A stretch of DNA of 64,000 bases from Variovorax sp. 770b2 (lineage in GTDB: Bacteria > Pseudomonadota > Gammaproteobacteria > Burkholderiales > Burkholderiaceae_C): positions 434,001 to 498,000 of the forward strand of contig NZ_FOXJ01000002.1 of the NCBI RefSeq assembly GCF_900115685.1, written 5' to 3'. The position numbers and the translations under genes are program-made. Below the pieces are notes generated by a model that made no database searches, was not told the origin of the DNA, and saw only the letters and a program-made list of their open reading frames with translations. This document shows, in pieces, positions 24,670 through 32,638 of this stretch. Within the stretch, counting starts at the first letter, position 1. Each line of letters begins with the position of its first letter.

Positions 24670-25527
24670 ATGCTCCTGCCCACTTTCAGCCGCCGTGAAC
24701 GCGCACTGTTCTTCACCTTCGCGCTGCTCACGCTGATCGCCTTCTTCGGCCCGGCGCTGCCGGCCGCCGAGGTGGCGTTCGCCGCGGTCTTTGCCGACGA
24801 CCGGGGCTGGCACGGCCTGCCGAACGCGATGGACGTGCTGAGCAACCTGCCTTTCGTGGTGATCGGCTTCCTCGGGCTGTACCGCCTGAACCGGATCGAC
24901 CGCTCGCACCAGGAGGCGCTGTCCGAGTTCCCGCTCGCCCCGCCCGCCAACGATCCGCCGGACAACACGCTGGACTGCGCCTGGCTCTTCTTCGCCGGCC
25001 TCATCGCCACCGCCGCCGGCTCGGCCTTCTATCACCTGATGCCCGACGCCCCCCGGCTCGCCGCGGACCGCGCCGGCATGGCGGTGGCCTTCGCGGGGCT
25101 GATCGGCATCGCGGTGTGCGAGCGGGTGAGCCAGCGCGCCGGCTGGCCGGCGGCGTGGTTCATCCTGACGGCGGGCCTGCTGGCGGCCGAGGTGTCCCAG
25201 GAATCCGGCAACGTCTTGCCCTGGGCGCTGGTGCAGTTCGGCGGCATGGCGCTGGTGCTCACCCTGGCGCTGGCCGCGCCGATGCGCGGGGCAGTGGGGC
25301 TCAAGCTGGGCTGGGTGATCTTCTTCTACGCACTGGCCAAGGGCTTCGAGCTGGGCGACCGCCAGATCTACGAGGCGACGCAGCACCTGGTCTCGGGCCA
25401 CACGCTCAAGCACCTGACGGCGGCGCTGGCGGGGCTGCCGGTGCTCTTGGCGCTGCGCACGCTGGAGAAGGGCTGGGAAGCCAGGCTGCTGCGGCACAAT
25501 CCCGACGCAGCCGCCCTGACGGCGTGA
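24670..25527 (+). CDS. Seven-helix membrane protein, CREST (alkaline ceramidase-like) superfamily
   Basis: 285 residues with about seven hydrophobic segments. Three features suggest the CREST hydrolase fold: SNLPFVVIGFLGLY, SAFYHLMPD (Ser-X3-His) and GHTLKHLTAALAGLPVL (His-X4-His) near the C-terminus; these Ser, His and Asp residues would form the metal site of ceramidase-type enzymes. This is a fold-level call; lipid amidase activity is only a possibility. The start ATG 24670 is chosen because the first membrane helix follows directly. Confidence 0.62.
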   Translation: MLLPTFSRRERALFFTFALLTLIAFFGPALPAAEVAFAAVFADDRGWHGLPNAMDVLSNLPFVVIGFLGLYRLNRIDRSHQEALSEFPLAPPANDPPDNTLDCAWLFFAGLIATAAGSAFYHLMPDAPRLAADRAGMAVAFAGLIGIAVCERVSQRAGWPAAWFILTAGLLAAEVSQESGNVLPWALVQFGGMALVLTLALAAPMRGAVGLKLGWVIFFYALAKGFELGDRQIYEATQHLVSGHTLKHLTAALAGLPVLLALRTLEKGWEARLLRHNPDAAALTA

Positions 25528-25530
25528 AAT

Positions 25531-25629
25531 GGAACCACCCCCAGGCTTGGCGCACTGCGTGTCGCTGTGCCAACCCCCTGGAGGGGGCACCACCAGCGGC
25601 CCGGCAAAGCCGGTTCCGCGGTGTTTCCC
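25531..25629 (-). repeat. Dispersed intergenic repeat, copy B
   Basis: The reverse complement matches copy A at 3428-3525 in length and order of features: GGAAACACCG at one end, CCGGCAAAGCCGG hairpin, CCCCCTCCAGGGGG arm, GCGACACG, and the G-rich end. It begins four bases after the stop of the ceramidase-like gene and ends before the Shine-Dalgarno of the next gene. No ORF of its own. Confidence 0.75.
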
Positions 25630-25666
25630 GAAGGTGCAGTAGAAAACCAAGAGGAGATTGCTTCGA

Positions 25667-27622
25667 ATGACAACCCCCGCCGCTGCCGCCACCCCCGTGG
25701 CGCTTCACGAAGCGAACGCCCACGCCAACCAGTTCGCCTTGCTCAAGCAGCGGCGCTTCGCGCCTTTCTTCTGGACGCAGTTCGCGGGCGCGGCGAACGA
25801 CAACCTCTTCAAGTTCGCCTTCACCGTCATGGTGACCTACCAGCTGCAACTCAGCTGGATGCCGCCGGCCATGGCGGGACTGGCGATCGGGGCGCTGTTC
25901 ATCCTGCCCTTCCTGCTGTTCTCGGCCACGGCCGGGCAGCTCACCGACAAGTTCGACAAGACGAAGATGATCCGCTTCGTCAAGAACCTGGAGATCGCGA
26001 TCATGCTGATCGCGGCCTGGGGCTTCGTCACCGCCAATGCGGTGGTGCTGCTGGGCTGCGTGTTCCTCATGGGGCTGCACTCCACGCTGTTCGGGCCGGT
26101 CAAGTTCGCCTACCTGCCGCAGGTGCTCGATTCGCGCGAACTCACCGGCGGCAACGGCATGGTCGAGATGGGCACCTTCGTCGCCATCCTGCTGGGCCAG
26201 GTGGCGGGCGGCCTCCTGGTGGCGGTGCCGCAGATCGGCCACACGAGCGTGGCCGTGGCCTGCGTGCTGCTCGCGCTGGTCGGGCGCGGCGTGGCGCAGG
26301 CCATTCCGCAGGCGCCGGCCACCGACCCGGGGCTGGTGATCAACTGGAACCCCTTCAGCGAAACCTGGCGCAACCTGAAGCTCGCGCACGGCAACGTGGT
26401 GGTGTTCCGGTCGCTCTTGGGCATTTCGTGGATGTGGTTCTTCGGCGCCGTGTTCCTCAGCCAGTTCCCCAGCTTCGCCAAGGAAGTGCTGCATGGCGAC
26501 GAGCAGGTGGCCTCGCTGCTGCTGGTGGTGTTCTCCATCGGCATCGGCGTCGGCTCGCTCCTGTGCGAGACGCTCAGCCGCCGGCAGGTGGAAATCGGCC
26601 TCGTGCCGCTGGGCGCCATCGGCATGAGCGTGTTCGCGATCGACCTGTACTTTGCCTCGCGCGCGCTGCCCCAGGTGGCCGAGATGGGCCTGGGCGCCTT
26701 CGTGCACCAGGCCGCGCACTGGCGCGTGATGGCCGACCTGGGGCTGCTGTCGCTGTTCGCGGGCCTGTACAGCGTGCCGATGTACGCGCTGATCCAGCTG
26801 CGCAGCCAGCCCACGCACCGGGCGCGGATCATCGCGGCGAACAACATCCTCAATGCGCTGTTCATGATCGGCAGTTCGGTCATCGCGGGCGCGCTGCTGG
26901 GCGCGGGCTTCACGATTCCGCAGATCTTCCTGTTCACCGGCATCGCCAACGCGGTGGTGGCGTTCTACATCTTCATGCTGGTGCCCGAGTATCTGCTGCG
27001 CTTCGTGGCCTGGGTGCTGTCGCGTTTCGTCTACCGCTTCGACATCAAGGGCGACGAGCACATCCCCACCGAGGGCGCGGCCGTGCTGGTGTGCAACCAC
27101 GTGAGCTTCATCGACGCGGTGCTGCTGATGGCGGCGAGCCCGCGGCCCATCCGCTTCATCATGGACCACCGCATCTTCAAGGTGCCGGTGCTCGGCTGGC
27201 TGTTCAAGCTGGCCAAGGCGATTCCCATCGCGCCGCAAAAGGAAGACCCGGCGGCCTACGAAGCGGCCTTCGCCAAGGCGCTGGCCGTGCTGCGCGAGGG
27301 CGACCTGCTCGCGATCTTCCCCGAGGGCGCCATCACCCGCGACGGCGCGCTGCAGCCCTTCAAGGGCGGCGTGATGAAGATCGTGGAGAGCGCGCGCGCC
27401 GAAGGCATCGAGCCGCCGGTGATCCCGATGGCGCTGACCAACCTCTGGGGCTCGTACTTCAGCCGCATCGAGCTGCGCGGCGGCCAGCAGGTCGCCATGG
27501 CCAAGCCTTTCCGCCGCGGCTTCTACAGCCGCGTGGGCCTGAACGTCGGCCACGCCGTGCCGCCGCCCGAGGTGCAGCCCGAGGCGCTGCAGCAGCGCGT
27601 GAGCGGGTTGCTGGCGGCCTGA
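25667..27622 (+). CDS. Lysophospholipid transporter (LplT-like MFS) fused to PlsC acyltransferase
   Basis: 651 residues in two parts. Residues ~25-440 form a 12-helix MFS transporter (AANDNLFKFAF, GLHSTLFGPVKFAYLPQ, ANNILNALFMI). Residues ~455-651 are a PlsC acyltransferase with NHVSFID (HX4D) and FPEGAITRDG. It probably flips lyso-phosphatidylethanolamine inward and re-acylates it. In E. coli LplT and the acyltransferase Aas are separate, and Aas carries an acyl-ACP synthetase that is absent here. GAGGAG at 25651 is spaced for ATG 25667; the earlier TTG is too close. Confidence 0.9.
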   Translation: MTTPAAAATPVALHEANAHANQFALLKQRRFAPFFWTQFAGAANDNLFKFAFTVMVTYQLQLSWMPPAMAGLAIGALFILPFLLFSATAGQLTDKFDKTKMIRFVKNLEIAIMLIAAWGFVTANAVVLLGCVFLMGLHSTLFGPVKFAYLPQVLDSRELTGGNGMVEMGTFVAILLGQVAGGLLVAVPQIGHTSVAVACVLLALVGRGVAQAIPQAPATDPGLVINWNPFSETWRNLKLAHGNVVVFRSLLGISWMWFFGAVFLSQFPSFAKEVLHGDEQVASLLLVVFSIGIGVGSLLCETLSRRQVEIGLVPLGAIGMSVFAIDLYFASRALPQVAEMGLGAFVHQAAHWRVMADLGLLSLFAGLYSVPMYALIQLRSQPTHRARIIAANNILNALFMIGSSVIAGALLGAGFTIPQIFLFTGIANAVVAFYIFMLVPEYLLRFVAWVLSRFVYRFDIKGDEHIPTEGAAVLVCNHVSFIDAVLLMAASPRPIRFIMDHRIFKVPVLGWLFKLAKAIPIAPQKEDPAAYEAAFAKALAVLREGDLLAIFPEGAITRDGALQPFKGGVMKIVESARAEGIEPPVIPMALTNLWGSYFSRIELRGGQQVAMAKPFRRGFYSRVGLNVGHAVPPPEVQPEALQQRVSGLLAA

Positions 27623-27739
27623 AAAGTATCCTTGTGAGATACCGGTAGCGGCTCAAACCGCAACTGGTCGAAGCATTCGAGTCCCGCGGTGCGGTGGCGA
27701 ACCATCATTCGCCCACCTTCACAACGCCGCGAGGCACTC

Positions 27740-28246
27740 ATGCAACCCTTCTCATCCACCACCGTTTCGATCCAGCGCGACACGCGGGCCTGGCAGTTCC
27801 AGGTCTGGGCTTCTTTCGCGATCGCCGTCTTCCTCTGCGCCACCGGCTTGAGCTGGCTGCCGGGCGAGGCGCTGGACCGGGCGTTCATGGTGATGGGCTA
27901 TGTGTTCTGCCTGAGCACCGCCTTCATGCTGGCCAAGTTCATCCGTGACAGCCAGCAGGCAGAAGCGAGCAGCAACAGTGCCAGCCGCGACGTGCCGATG
28001 TGGCGCCTCGTGGTGTGGGGCAGCTTCTTCACCGCCATGGGCCTCACGGGCTGGGGCCTGGTCCGCATGGAGATCAACGACGCCTACAAGGCCTTCCTGG
28101 GCGTGAGCTGGCTGTTTCTCATCAGCTCGGCCTTCACGTTGGCCAAGACGCTGCGCGACCGCCATGAAGCCGACCTGATCGACGCCCGCCTGCAAGGCCG
28201 CCGCGCCGCCCGCCAGGAAGCCGCCGCTTCCGTCTCGGCCGAATGA
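27740..28246 (+). CDS. YiaA/YiaB-type inner membrane protein
   Basis: 168 residues with two copies of the YiaAB two-helix module, each made of an AWQFQVWASFAIAVFL/RLVVWGSFFTAMGL helix, a short loop, and a second helix ending in (L)AKFIRD or AKTLRD. The C-terminal tail is charged and Ala/Arg-rich. Function is unknown in E. coli beyond membrane location. It starts a rightward cluster of envelope proteins of unknown role; its stop overlaps an upstream open frame of the next gene, but that gene probably starts at 28291. Confidence 0.8.
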   Translation: MQPFSSTTVSIQRDTRAWQFQVWASFAIAVFLCATGLSWLPGEALDRAFMVMGYVFCLSTAFMLAKFIRDSQQAEASSNSASRDVPMWRLVVWGSFFTAMGLTGWGLVRMEINDAYKAFLGVSWLFLISSAFTLAKTLRDRHEADLIDARLQGRRAARQEAAASVSAE

Positions 28247-28290
28247 ACGCCGCCGTTTTTCCAACCACCGTCAACCAACGAAAGAACGTC

Positions 28291-28749
28291 ATGAAAAAGT
28301 CGATTGCCACGCTCGCTCTCGCCGTCTGCACCGCGTTCGCGGGTGTCGCGGTTCCTCTTCACGCACAGGCCCAGAGCGATGCCTCGATCGCACTCTCGAT
28401 GTTGCCGGTCGCCTCGGTGATCGGCGCGGCGTCCGTCGTCGGCGCTTCCGCCACGGCGGTGGTCGCGGTGCCCGCGGCGCTGTCGGTGGGCGGCTCGACG
28501 CTCGCCGTGGTCGCCATCGAGGCGTCGGCCGACGGCACCGTCTATGTGCTGGAACGCGCGTCGGACGGCGCGCGCGCCAGCGTCAAGGTGATGGGGCGCG
28601 CGGCCAACGGCGTCTCCGCCTCTGTGGGCACGGCTGTCGTGGTCAGCGTGATCGGCAGCGGCGTCGTGCTGTCGGCCGCGGGCGAGGTGCTGGCTTTCGT
28701 TCCGAACGCCATCGGCCGCGCGCTGCTGCACAACGAGAGGCTGTCATGA
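28291..28749 (+). CDS. Small secreted hydrophobic protein of unknown function
   Basis: 152 residues: signal peptide (1-~27, ending HAQAQS), then two long hydrophobic, Val/Ala/Ser-rich stretches (about residues 35-70 and 108-130) around a more polar middle with GTVYVLERASDGARASVKV. No catalytic motif or domain I recognise. An AAAGAACG precedes ATG 28291; an in-frame ATG at 28243 would remove the clean signal peptide. The stop overlaps the next start (ATGA), so it is coupled to the DUF2145 gene. Confidence 0.65.
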   Translation: MKKSIATLALAVCTAFAGVAVPLHAQAQSDASIALSMLPVASVIGAASVVGASATAVVAVPAALSVGGSTLAVVAIEASADGTVYVLERASDGARASVKVMGRAANGVSASVGTAVVVSVIGSGVVLSAAGEVLAFVPNAIGRALLHNERLS

Positions 28750-29549
28750 AGCGCGCGCTCGGGGTGCTTGCGTCCCTGCTCCTTGCGCTCGCGGTGGTGC
28801 TGCCGCTGCAAGCGCAGGCGGGGCGCTCCTGCGAGCAGGTCAAGCCGAGCCCGGGGCTCATCGTCCGGGGAATGCAACTCGCCGAGCGCACCTCGCAGCA
28901 GCTCGACGCGAGCGGCGCGCGCGTCGTGTTGCTGGCGCGCGCCGGCCAGGACCTGAGCAAGTACGGCCTGCGCTATTCGCACCTGGGCATCGCCTACAAG
29001 ACCGACGAAGGCCCGTGGCGCGTGGTGCACAAGCTGAACCAGTGCGGCACCGCGGTGGCCGCGGTCTACCGCCAGGGACTCGGCGAATTCTTCCTGGACG
29101 ACCTGTGGCGCTACGAGGCCGCCTGGGTCGTGCCCACGCCGCAGGTGCAGGCGCAGTTGCTGGCCGCGCTCAACGAGTCGCCGTCCCGCATCGTGCGGCT
29201 GAACGTGGCGCCCTACAGCATCGTGAGCTACGCCTGGGGGCAGAAGTACCAGCAGTCGAACCAGTGGGCCATCGAGACGCTGGCCGCGGCCATGGAGCCG
29301 GCCACCATCCACAGCCGCGCGCAGGCGCAGGCGTGGATGCAGTTCAAGGGCTACGAGCCGACCACGTTGAAGCTGGGCCCGCTCACGCGCCTGGGCGGCC
29401 GCGTGGGCTCGGCCAACATCGCCTTCGACGACCATCCGAACGAGAAGCGGTTCTCGGACCGCATCGAGACGGTGACGGTCGACTCGGTCTTCGCGTGGAT
29501 GCCGCGCGCGGGGCTGGGTGAGGCGCCGGTGGCGTTCAAGCTGCAGTAA
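28746..29549 (+). CDS. DUF2145 secreted protein
   Basis: 267 residues with a signal peptide (1-~25, LQAQAG). The domain has RSCEQV at the mature N-terminus, YGLRYSHLGIAYK and VHKLNQCGTAVAAVYRQGLGEF. The YSHLGI element is reminiscent of permuted NlpC/P60 hydrolases, in which such a His is catalytic, but the place where a nucleophile Cys would be expected (YQQSNQWAIE) has Ser/Asn. Periplasmic location is inferred. It is coupled to the small secreted protein upstream and 25 bp from the zinc-ribbon protein downstream. Confidence 0.75.
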   Translation: MKRALGVLASLLLALAVVLPLQAQAGRSCEQVKPSPGLIVRGMQLAERTSQQLDASGARVVLLARAGQDLSKYGLRYSHLGIAYKTDEGPWRVVHKLNQCGTAVAAVYRQGLGEFFLDDLWRYEAAWVVPTPQVQAQLLAALNESPSRIVRLNVAPYSIVSYAWGQKYQQSNQWAIETLAAAMEPATIHSRAQAQAWMQFKGYEPTTLKLGPLTRLGGRVGSANIAFDDHPNEKRFSDRIETVTVDSVFAWMPRAGLGEAPVAFKLQ

Positions 29550-29574
29550 CTACAAATCCAGAAGAAAGCATCGA

Positions 29575-30639
29575 ATGAGCAAGTCATTGCGCCTGTCCGA
29601 AAAATGGTTCCGCCGCGGCCTCTGGCTCGTGGCGCTGGTGTTCGCGAGCTTCCTGATCGGGCTGGGCAGCACGGTCGTCGGCGACCTGCCGCAGGTCGAG
29701 CGCGTGCGCGGGATCGACGACTTCATCGACCTGCGCGCGGCCGAGCCGCTGCGGGGCACCATCAAGGCGTCGGAGGCCACCGAGGAGCAGGCCGCGCGCG
29801 ACCTGGACCAGATCCGCCTGCAGCTCACCGCCGCGCAGCAGGCCAGCGCCAATGCGCGCGAGACCTTCGGCAACTGGATCGCCACCCGCCGCGCCACCGC
29901 GCAGCCCGACCAGGACACCGAGCTGATCGCGCGCACCAAGGCGCTCGATGCGTTCAAGCAGAAGGAAAACGCCGTTCAGCGCCAGGTCAACGCGCAGCAG
30001 AAGATCATGCTCGACGCGCGCCAGGCCGAGCAGCGCGCCCGCACGACGCTCGCGGAACTGGAGCGCGCCGCGCAGGTGAAGCTCGATGCCGAGTACCGCC
30101 GCGTCGAGCTGCGCGTGTTCGCCTACCGCCTGGCGCTCACGTTGCCGCTTTTGATCGTGGCCGGCTGGCTGTTCGCGAAGAAGCGCAAGAGCACCTACTG
30201 GCCGTTCGTGTGGGGCTTCATCTTCTTTGCGCTGTTCGCGTTCTTCGTGGAGCTGGTGCCGTACCTGCCGAGCTACGGCGGCTATGTGCGCTACGTGGTG
30301 GGCATCGTGCTCACGGTGCTGGTGGGGCGCTACGCGATCGTCGCGCTCAACGCGTACCTTGCGCGCCAGAAGCTCGCCGAGCAGCAGCCCGACCAGGTGC
30401 GCCGCGAAGAGTTGAGCTACGACGTCGCGCTCGCGCGGCTGGGCAAGGGCGTGTGCCCCGGCTGCGAGCGGCCGGTGGACCTGAAGAACGGCGAGATCGA
30501 TTTCTGCCCGCACTGCGGCATCGGCCTGTTCGACCACTGCGGTGTCTGTGAGGCGCGCAAGAGCGCGTTCTCCAAGTTCTGCCATGCCTGCGGCACCTCG
30601 GCCCATGCGGGGCCCGGTGGCGGCACAGCGCCGGCCTGA
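29575..30639 (+). CDS. Membrane protein with coiled coil and double zinc ribbon
   Basis: 354 residues. One membrane helix (about 17-36) and a coiled-coil section (about 60-190, EEQAARDLDQIRLQL...) are followed by three closely spaced helices (about 192-268). The C-terminal ~50 residues have four CXXC knuckles (CPGC, CPHC, CGVC, CHAC), i.e. two zinc ribbons, presumably cytoplasmic. The start ATG 29575 is chosen because an earlier frame lies within DUF2145. Role unknown; it looks like a tethered sensor or scaffold for the two secreted products encoded upstream. Confidence 0.72.
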   Translation: MSKSLRLSEKWFRRGLWLVALVFASFLIGLGSTVVGDLPQVERVRGIDDFIDLRAAEPLRGTIKASEATEEQAARDLDQIRLQLTAAQQASANARETFGNWIATRRATAQPDQDTELIARTKALDAFKQKENAVQRQVNAQQKIMLDARQAEQRARTTLAELERAAQVKLDAEYRRVELRVFAYRLALTLPLLIVAGWLFAKKRKSTYWPFVWGFIFFALFAFFVELVPYLPSYGGYVRYVVGIVLTVLVGRYAIVALNAYLARQKLAEQQPDQVRREELSYDVALARLGKGVCPGCERPVDLKNGEIDFCPHCGIGLFDHCGVCEARKSAFSKFCHACGTSAHAGPGGGTAPA

Positions 30640-30822
30640 GGGCGCGCGGGGGCGCTGCATCTTTCCAACGCAAGCGGGTATTCCGCACGCTGCATGGCCA
30701 ATTTTGGCGAAGCTGTCGCCGCAAGGTGTTAGAACCTTGGCCTGCGCTGCATTTCGCACGCAGCCGGCGTTCACTTTCATGCGTCGCCCGGCCTCTACCA
30801 CGCACGACGAGGACCTCCTACC

Positions 30823-31200
30823 ATGAGCTTTTTCGGCAAGATTTTTTCCAAGATTTTTCCGTCGGCCAACGCCGCTGAAGTCGTCGCCGCACCGCCGGCG
30901 GCTGCATCGGGCGCACCGGCCGTTGCGGCACCACCGCCCTCGATCCCGCTGGGCGACGTGCCCGCCATCCTGGACGCGATGCCTGGTGCCGCCGGCCTGA
31001 ACTGGCGCACCTCGATCGTCGACCTGCTCAAGTTGCTGGGCCTGGACAGCAGCCTCGCCGCGCGCAAGGAACTGGCCAGCGAAATTCTCTACAGCGACGG
31101 CGAGCCGGGTTCGGCAGAATGGAACATCGGCCTGCACAAGCAGGTGATGAGCCGCATCGCAGCCAATGGCGGCACGCTGCCAGCCGAACTGCGCGACTGA
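30823..31200 (+). CDS. DUF3597 protein
   Basis: 125 residues. After MSFFGKIFSKIF and an Ala/Pro-rich linker (residues 15-42) comes a compact DUF3597 domain (about 45-125), similar to the C-terminal domain of LysM proteins such as YgaU, with LNWRTSIVDLLKLLGLDSSLAARKELA. The function is not known. It follows a 183-bp gap with no gene and is closed by an intrinsic terminator 25 bp after its stop. Confidence 0.82.
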   Translation: MSFFGKIFSKIFPSANAAEVVAAPPAAASGAPAVAAPPPSIPLGDVPAILDAMPGAAGLNWRTSIVDLLKLLGLDSSLAARKELASEILYSDGEPGSAEWNIGLHKQVMSRIAANGGTLPAELRD

Positions 31201-31224
31201 TCCGGTCCCCGGAACACGCCAACG

Positions 31225-31252
31225 AAAAAGCCCGGCCATGCCGGGCTTTTTT
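31225..31252 (+). terminator. Intrinsic terminator after DUF3597 gene
   Basis: AAAAAGCCCGGC, loop of two to four bases, GCCGGGCTTTTTT. The A-rich left arm makes it bidirectional, so it can also end transcription from the right. Confidence 0.9.
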
Positions 31253-31311
31253 GCTTTCTGCCTCTTTCTTGCTTCCTGCCTCGACGAAGAGGAGAAAGGA
31301 AGCCAAAGGCT

Positions 31312-32094
31312 TCAGGTCCAGCCGGCATCCACCACGTAGTCCTGCGCGGTGCACATCTTCGAATCGTCAGCCGCCAGGAACAGCGCCATCGCCGCAATGT
31401 CCTCGGCCATCACGCGCCCCGGCAGGCACTGCGCGGCATCGATCTCGGCGGCCGACTCGGGCTTGACCCACAGCTTGATCTGCCGCTCGGTCATCACCCA
31501 GCCCGGCATGATCGTGTTGACCCGGATGTTCTGCTTGCCCAGGTCGCGCGCCAGCGAGCGCGTGAGGCCGCGCACGCCGGCCTTGCAGGCCTGGTAGACC
31601 GGGTAGCCGCGGCCTTTCATCATCCAACTGATCGAGCCGAAGTTGATGATCGATCCACCGCCCAGCGCGCGCATGTCGCCGGCCACGGCCTGCGCTGCGA
31701 AGAACTGGTGCTTGATGTTGACGGCCACCAGGCGGTCGAAATCTTCGCTCGTGACATCGGCCATTTCATGGCGCCGGTCGTTGGCCGCGTTGTTCAGCAG
31801 CACGCCGATGGGCCCGAAGCGCGCCCGCACACCGGCGATGGTGGCGGCCAACGCCGCGGCGTCGGTCACGTCGCAGGCGGTGAACATCGCGGGCGATTCG
31901 CCCTGCAGCTGGGCGGCGAGCGCGGTGCCGGCCGCCGTATCGAGGTCGCAGAAGCCTACTTTCGCGCCCTGCGCATGGAAGGCCCGCACCAGCGCCTCGC
32001 CGATGCCGCTGGCACCGCCCGAGATGAAGACGGTGCGCCCGGCGAGCGACGGATAGCGGGCGGTGTAGGGGGAAGTGGGAGAGGCTGTGGTCAT
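31312..32094 (-). CDS. SDR-family oxidoreductase
   Basis: 260-residue classical short-chain dehydrogenase. NAD(P) binding: SGGASGIGEALV near residue 28; Asp after strand 2 (CDLDT) suggests NAD preference. Catalytic Ser in NFGSISW and YQACK (Tyr-X3-Lys). ATG 32094 gives the normal family length; a longer frame extends to 32481. Possible substrates are sugars or hydroxy acids. It is alone between a terminator and a divergent small gene, so context does not help. Confidence 0.87.
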   Translation of the reverse strand: MTTASPTSPYTARYPSLAGRTVFISGGASGIGEALVRAFHAQGAKVGFCDLDTAAGTALAAQLQGESPAMFTACDVTDAAALAATIAGVRARFGPIGVLLNNAANDRRHEMADVTSEDFDRLVAVNIKHQFFAAQAVAGDMRALGGGSIINFGSISWMMKGRGYPVYQACKAGVRGLTRSLARDLGKQNIRVNTIMPGWVMTERQIKLWVKPESAAEIDAAQCLPGRVMAEDIAAMALFLAADDSKMCTAQDYVVDAGWT

Positions 32095-32232
32095 GGGAAA
32101 TGAAGACGACGGCGGTGGAAACAGGGCACGAGCGTACCGGATGCGGCGGCCATGGTGGAAACGCGGGCTTCCGCCCGGCGTATGGCTTCCGGCATGTGTG
32201 CAGGAAGGCCCGGCGTGGATAGGCTTGCCGGC

Positions 32233-32604
32233 ATGAACTCCTTCCATCGCCGCGCCCTCGTCAGCTTTGCGCTGCTCCCCGCCCTCATCGTGGCGCGGCA
32301 GGTGCGCGCCCAGGCGGCGGCGCCCATCCTGCTGTTCAAGGTGGTCTCGCCGCGCGACGACGTCGTCGTCGGCATCGAGGCGGCCCAGCTCGGCGCCGGC
32401 GCGACGCCGCCCGTGCAGCGCCTGGCCGCGATGCTGGCCGACAAGGGCCAGCTCACGCTCTGGCAATACGCCTCGCAGCACGGCGAGGGTGGCGCGCTGG
32501 TGCAGGCGCCGCTGCGGCAGGTCGTGGTCTTCAGGAACGAGCTGCTGCGCATCGAGCCGTACACCACGCCGCTGGCGATCAAGGCGCCGGGCGCCGCGAA
32601 ATAG
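32233..32604 (+). CDS. Small secreted hypothetical protein
   Basis: 123 residues with a short signal peptide (1-~30, NSFHRRALVSF...VRAQA). The mature part is mixed alpha/beta without a motif I know. Start ATG 32233 is chosen because the frame to 32152 lacks signal features. It sits between the SDR and tgt, divergent from the former and convergent with the latter. GC and codon use look like its neighbours. Confidence 0.5.
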   Translation: MNSFHRRALVSFALLPALIVARQVRAQAAAPILLFKVVSPRDDVVVGIEAAQLGAGATPPVQRLAAMLADKGQLTLWQYASQHGEGGALVQAPLRQVVVFRNELLRIEPYTTPLAIKAPGAAK

Positions 32605-32638
32605 ACGGAGCGCCGGGGAGGCCGTGCCGCCTTCGCCG

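Noticed and set aside
28243..28290. Earlier ATG (28243) as start of the small secreted protein
   Set aside because: It would add 16 polar residues before an otherwise clean signal peptide, and the weak ribosome site fits 28291 better.
30640..30822. Small RNA or gene in the 183-bp gap before DUF3597
   Set aside because: No ORF with a plausible start, no terminator-like hairpin and no recognisable promoter pair.
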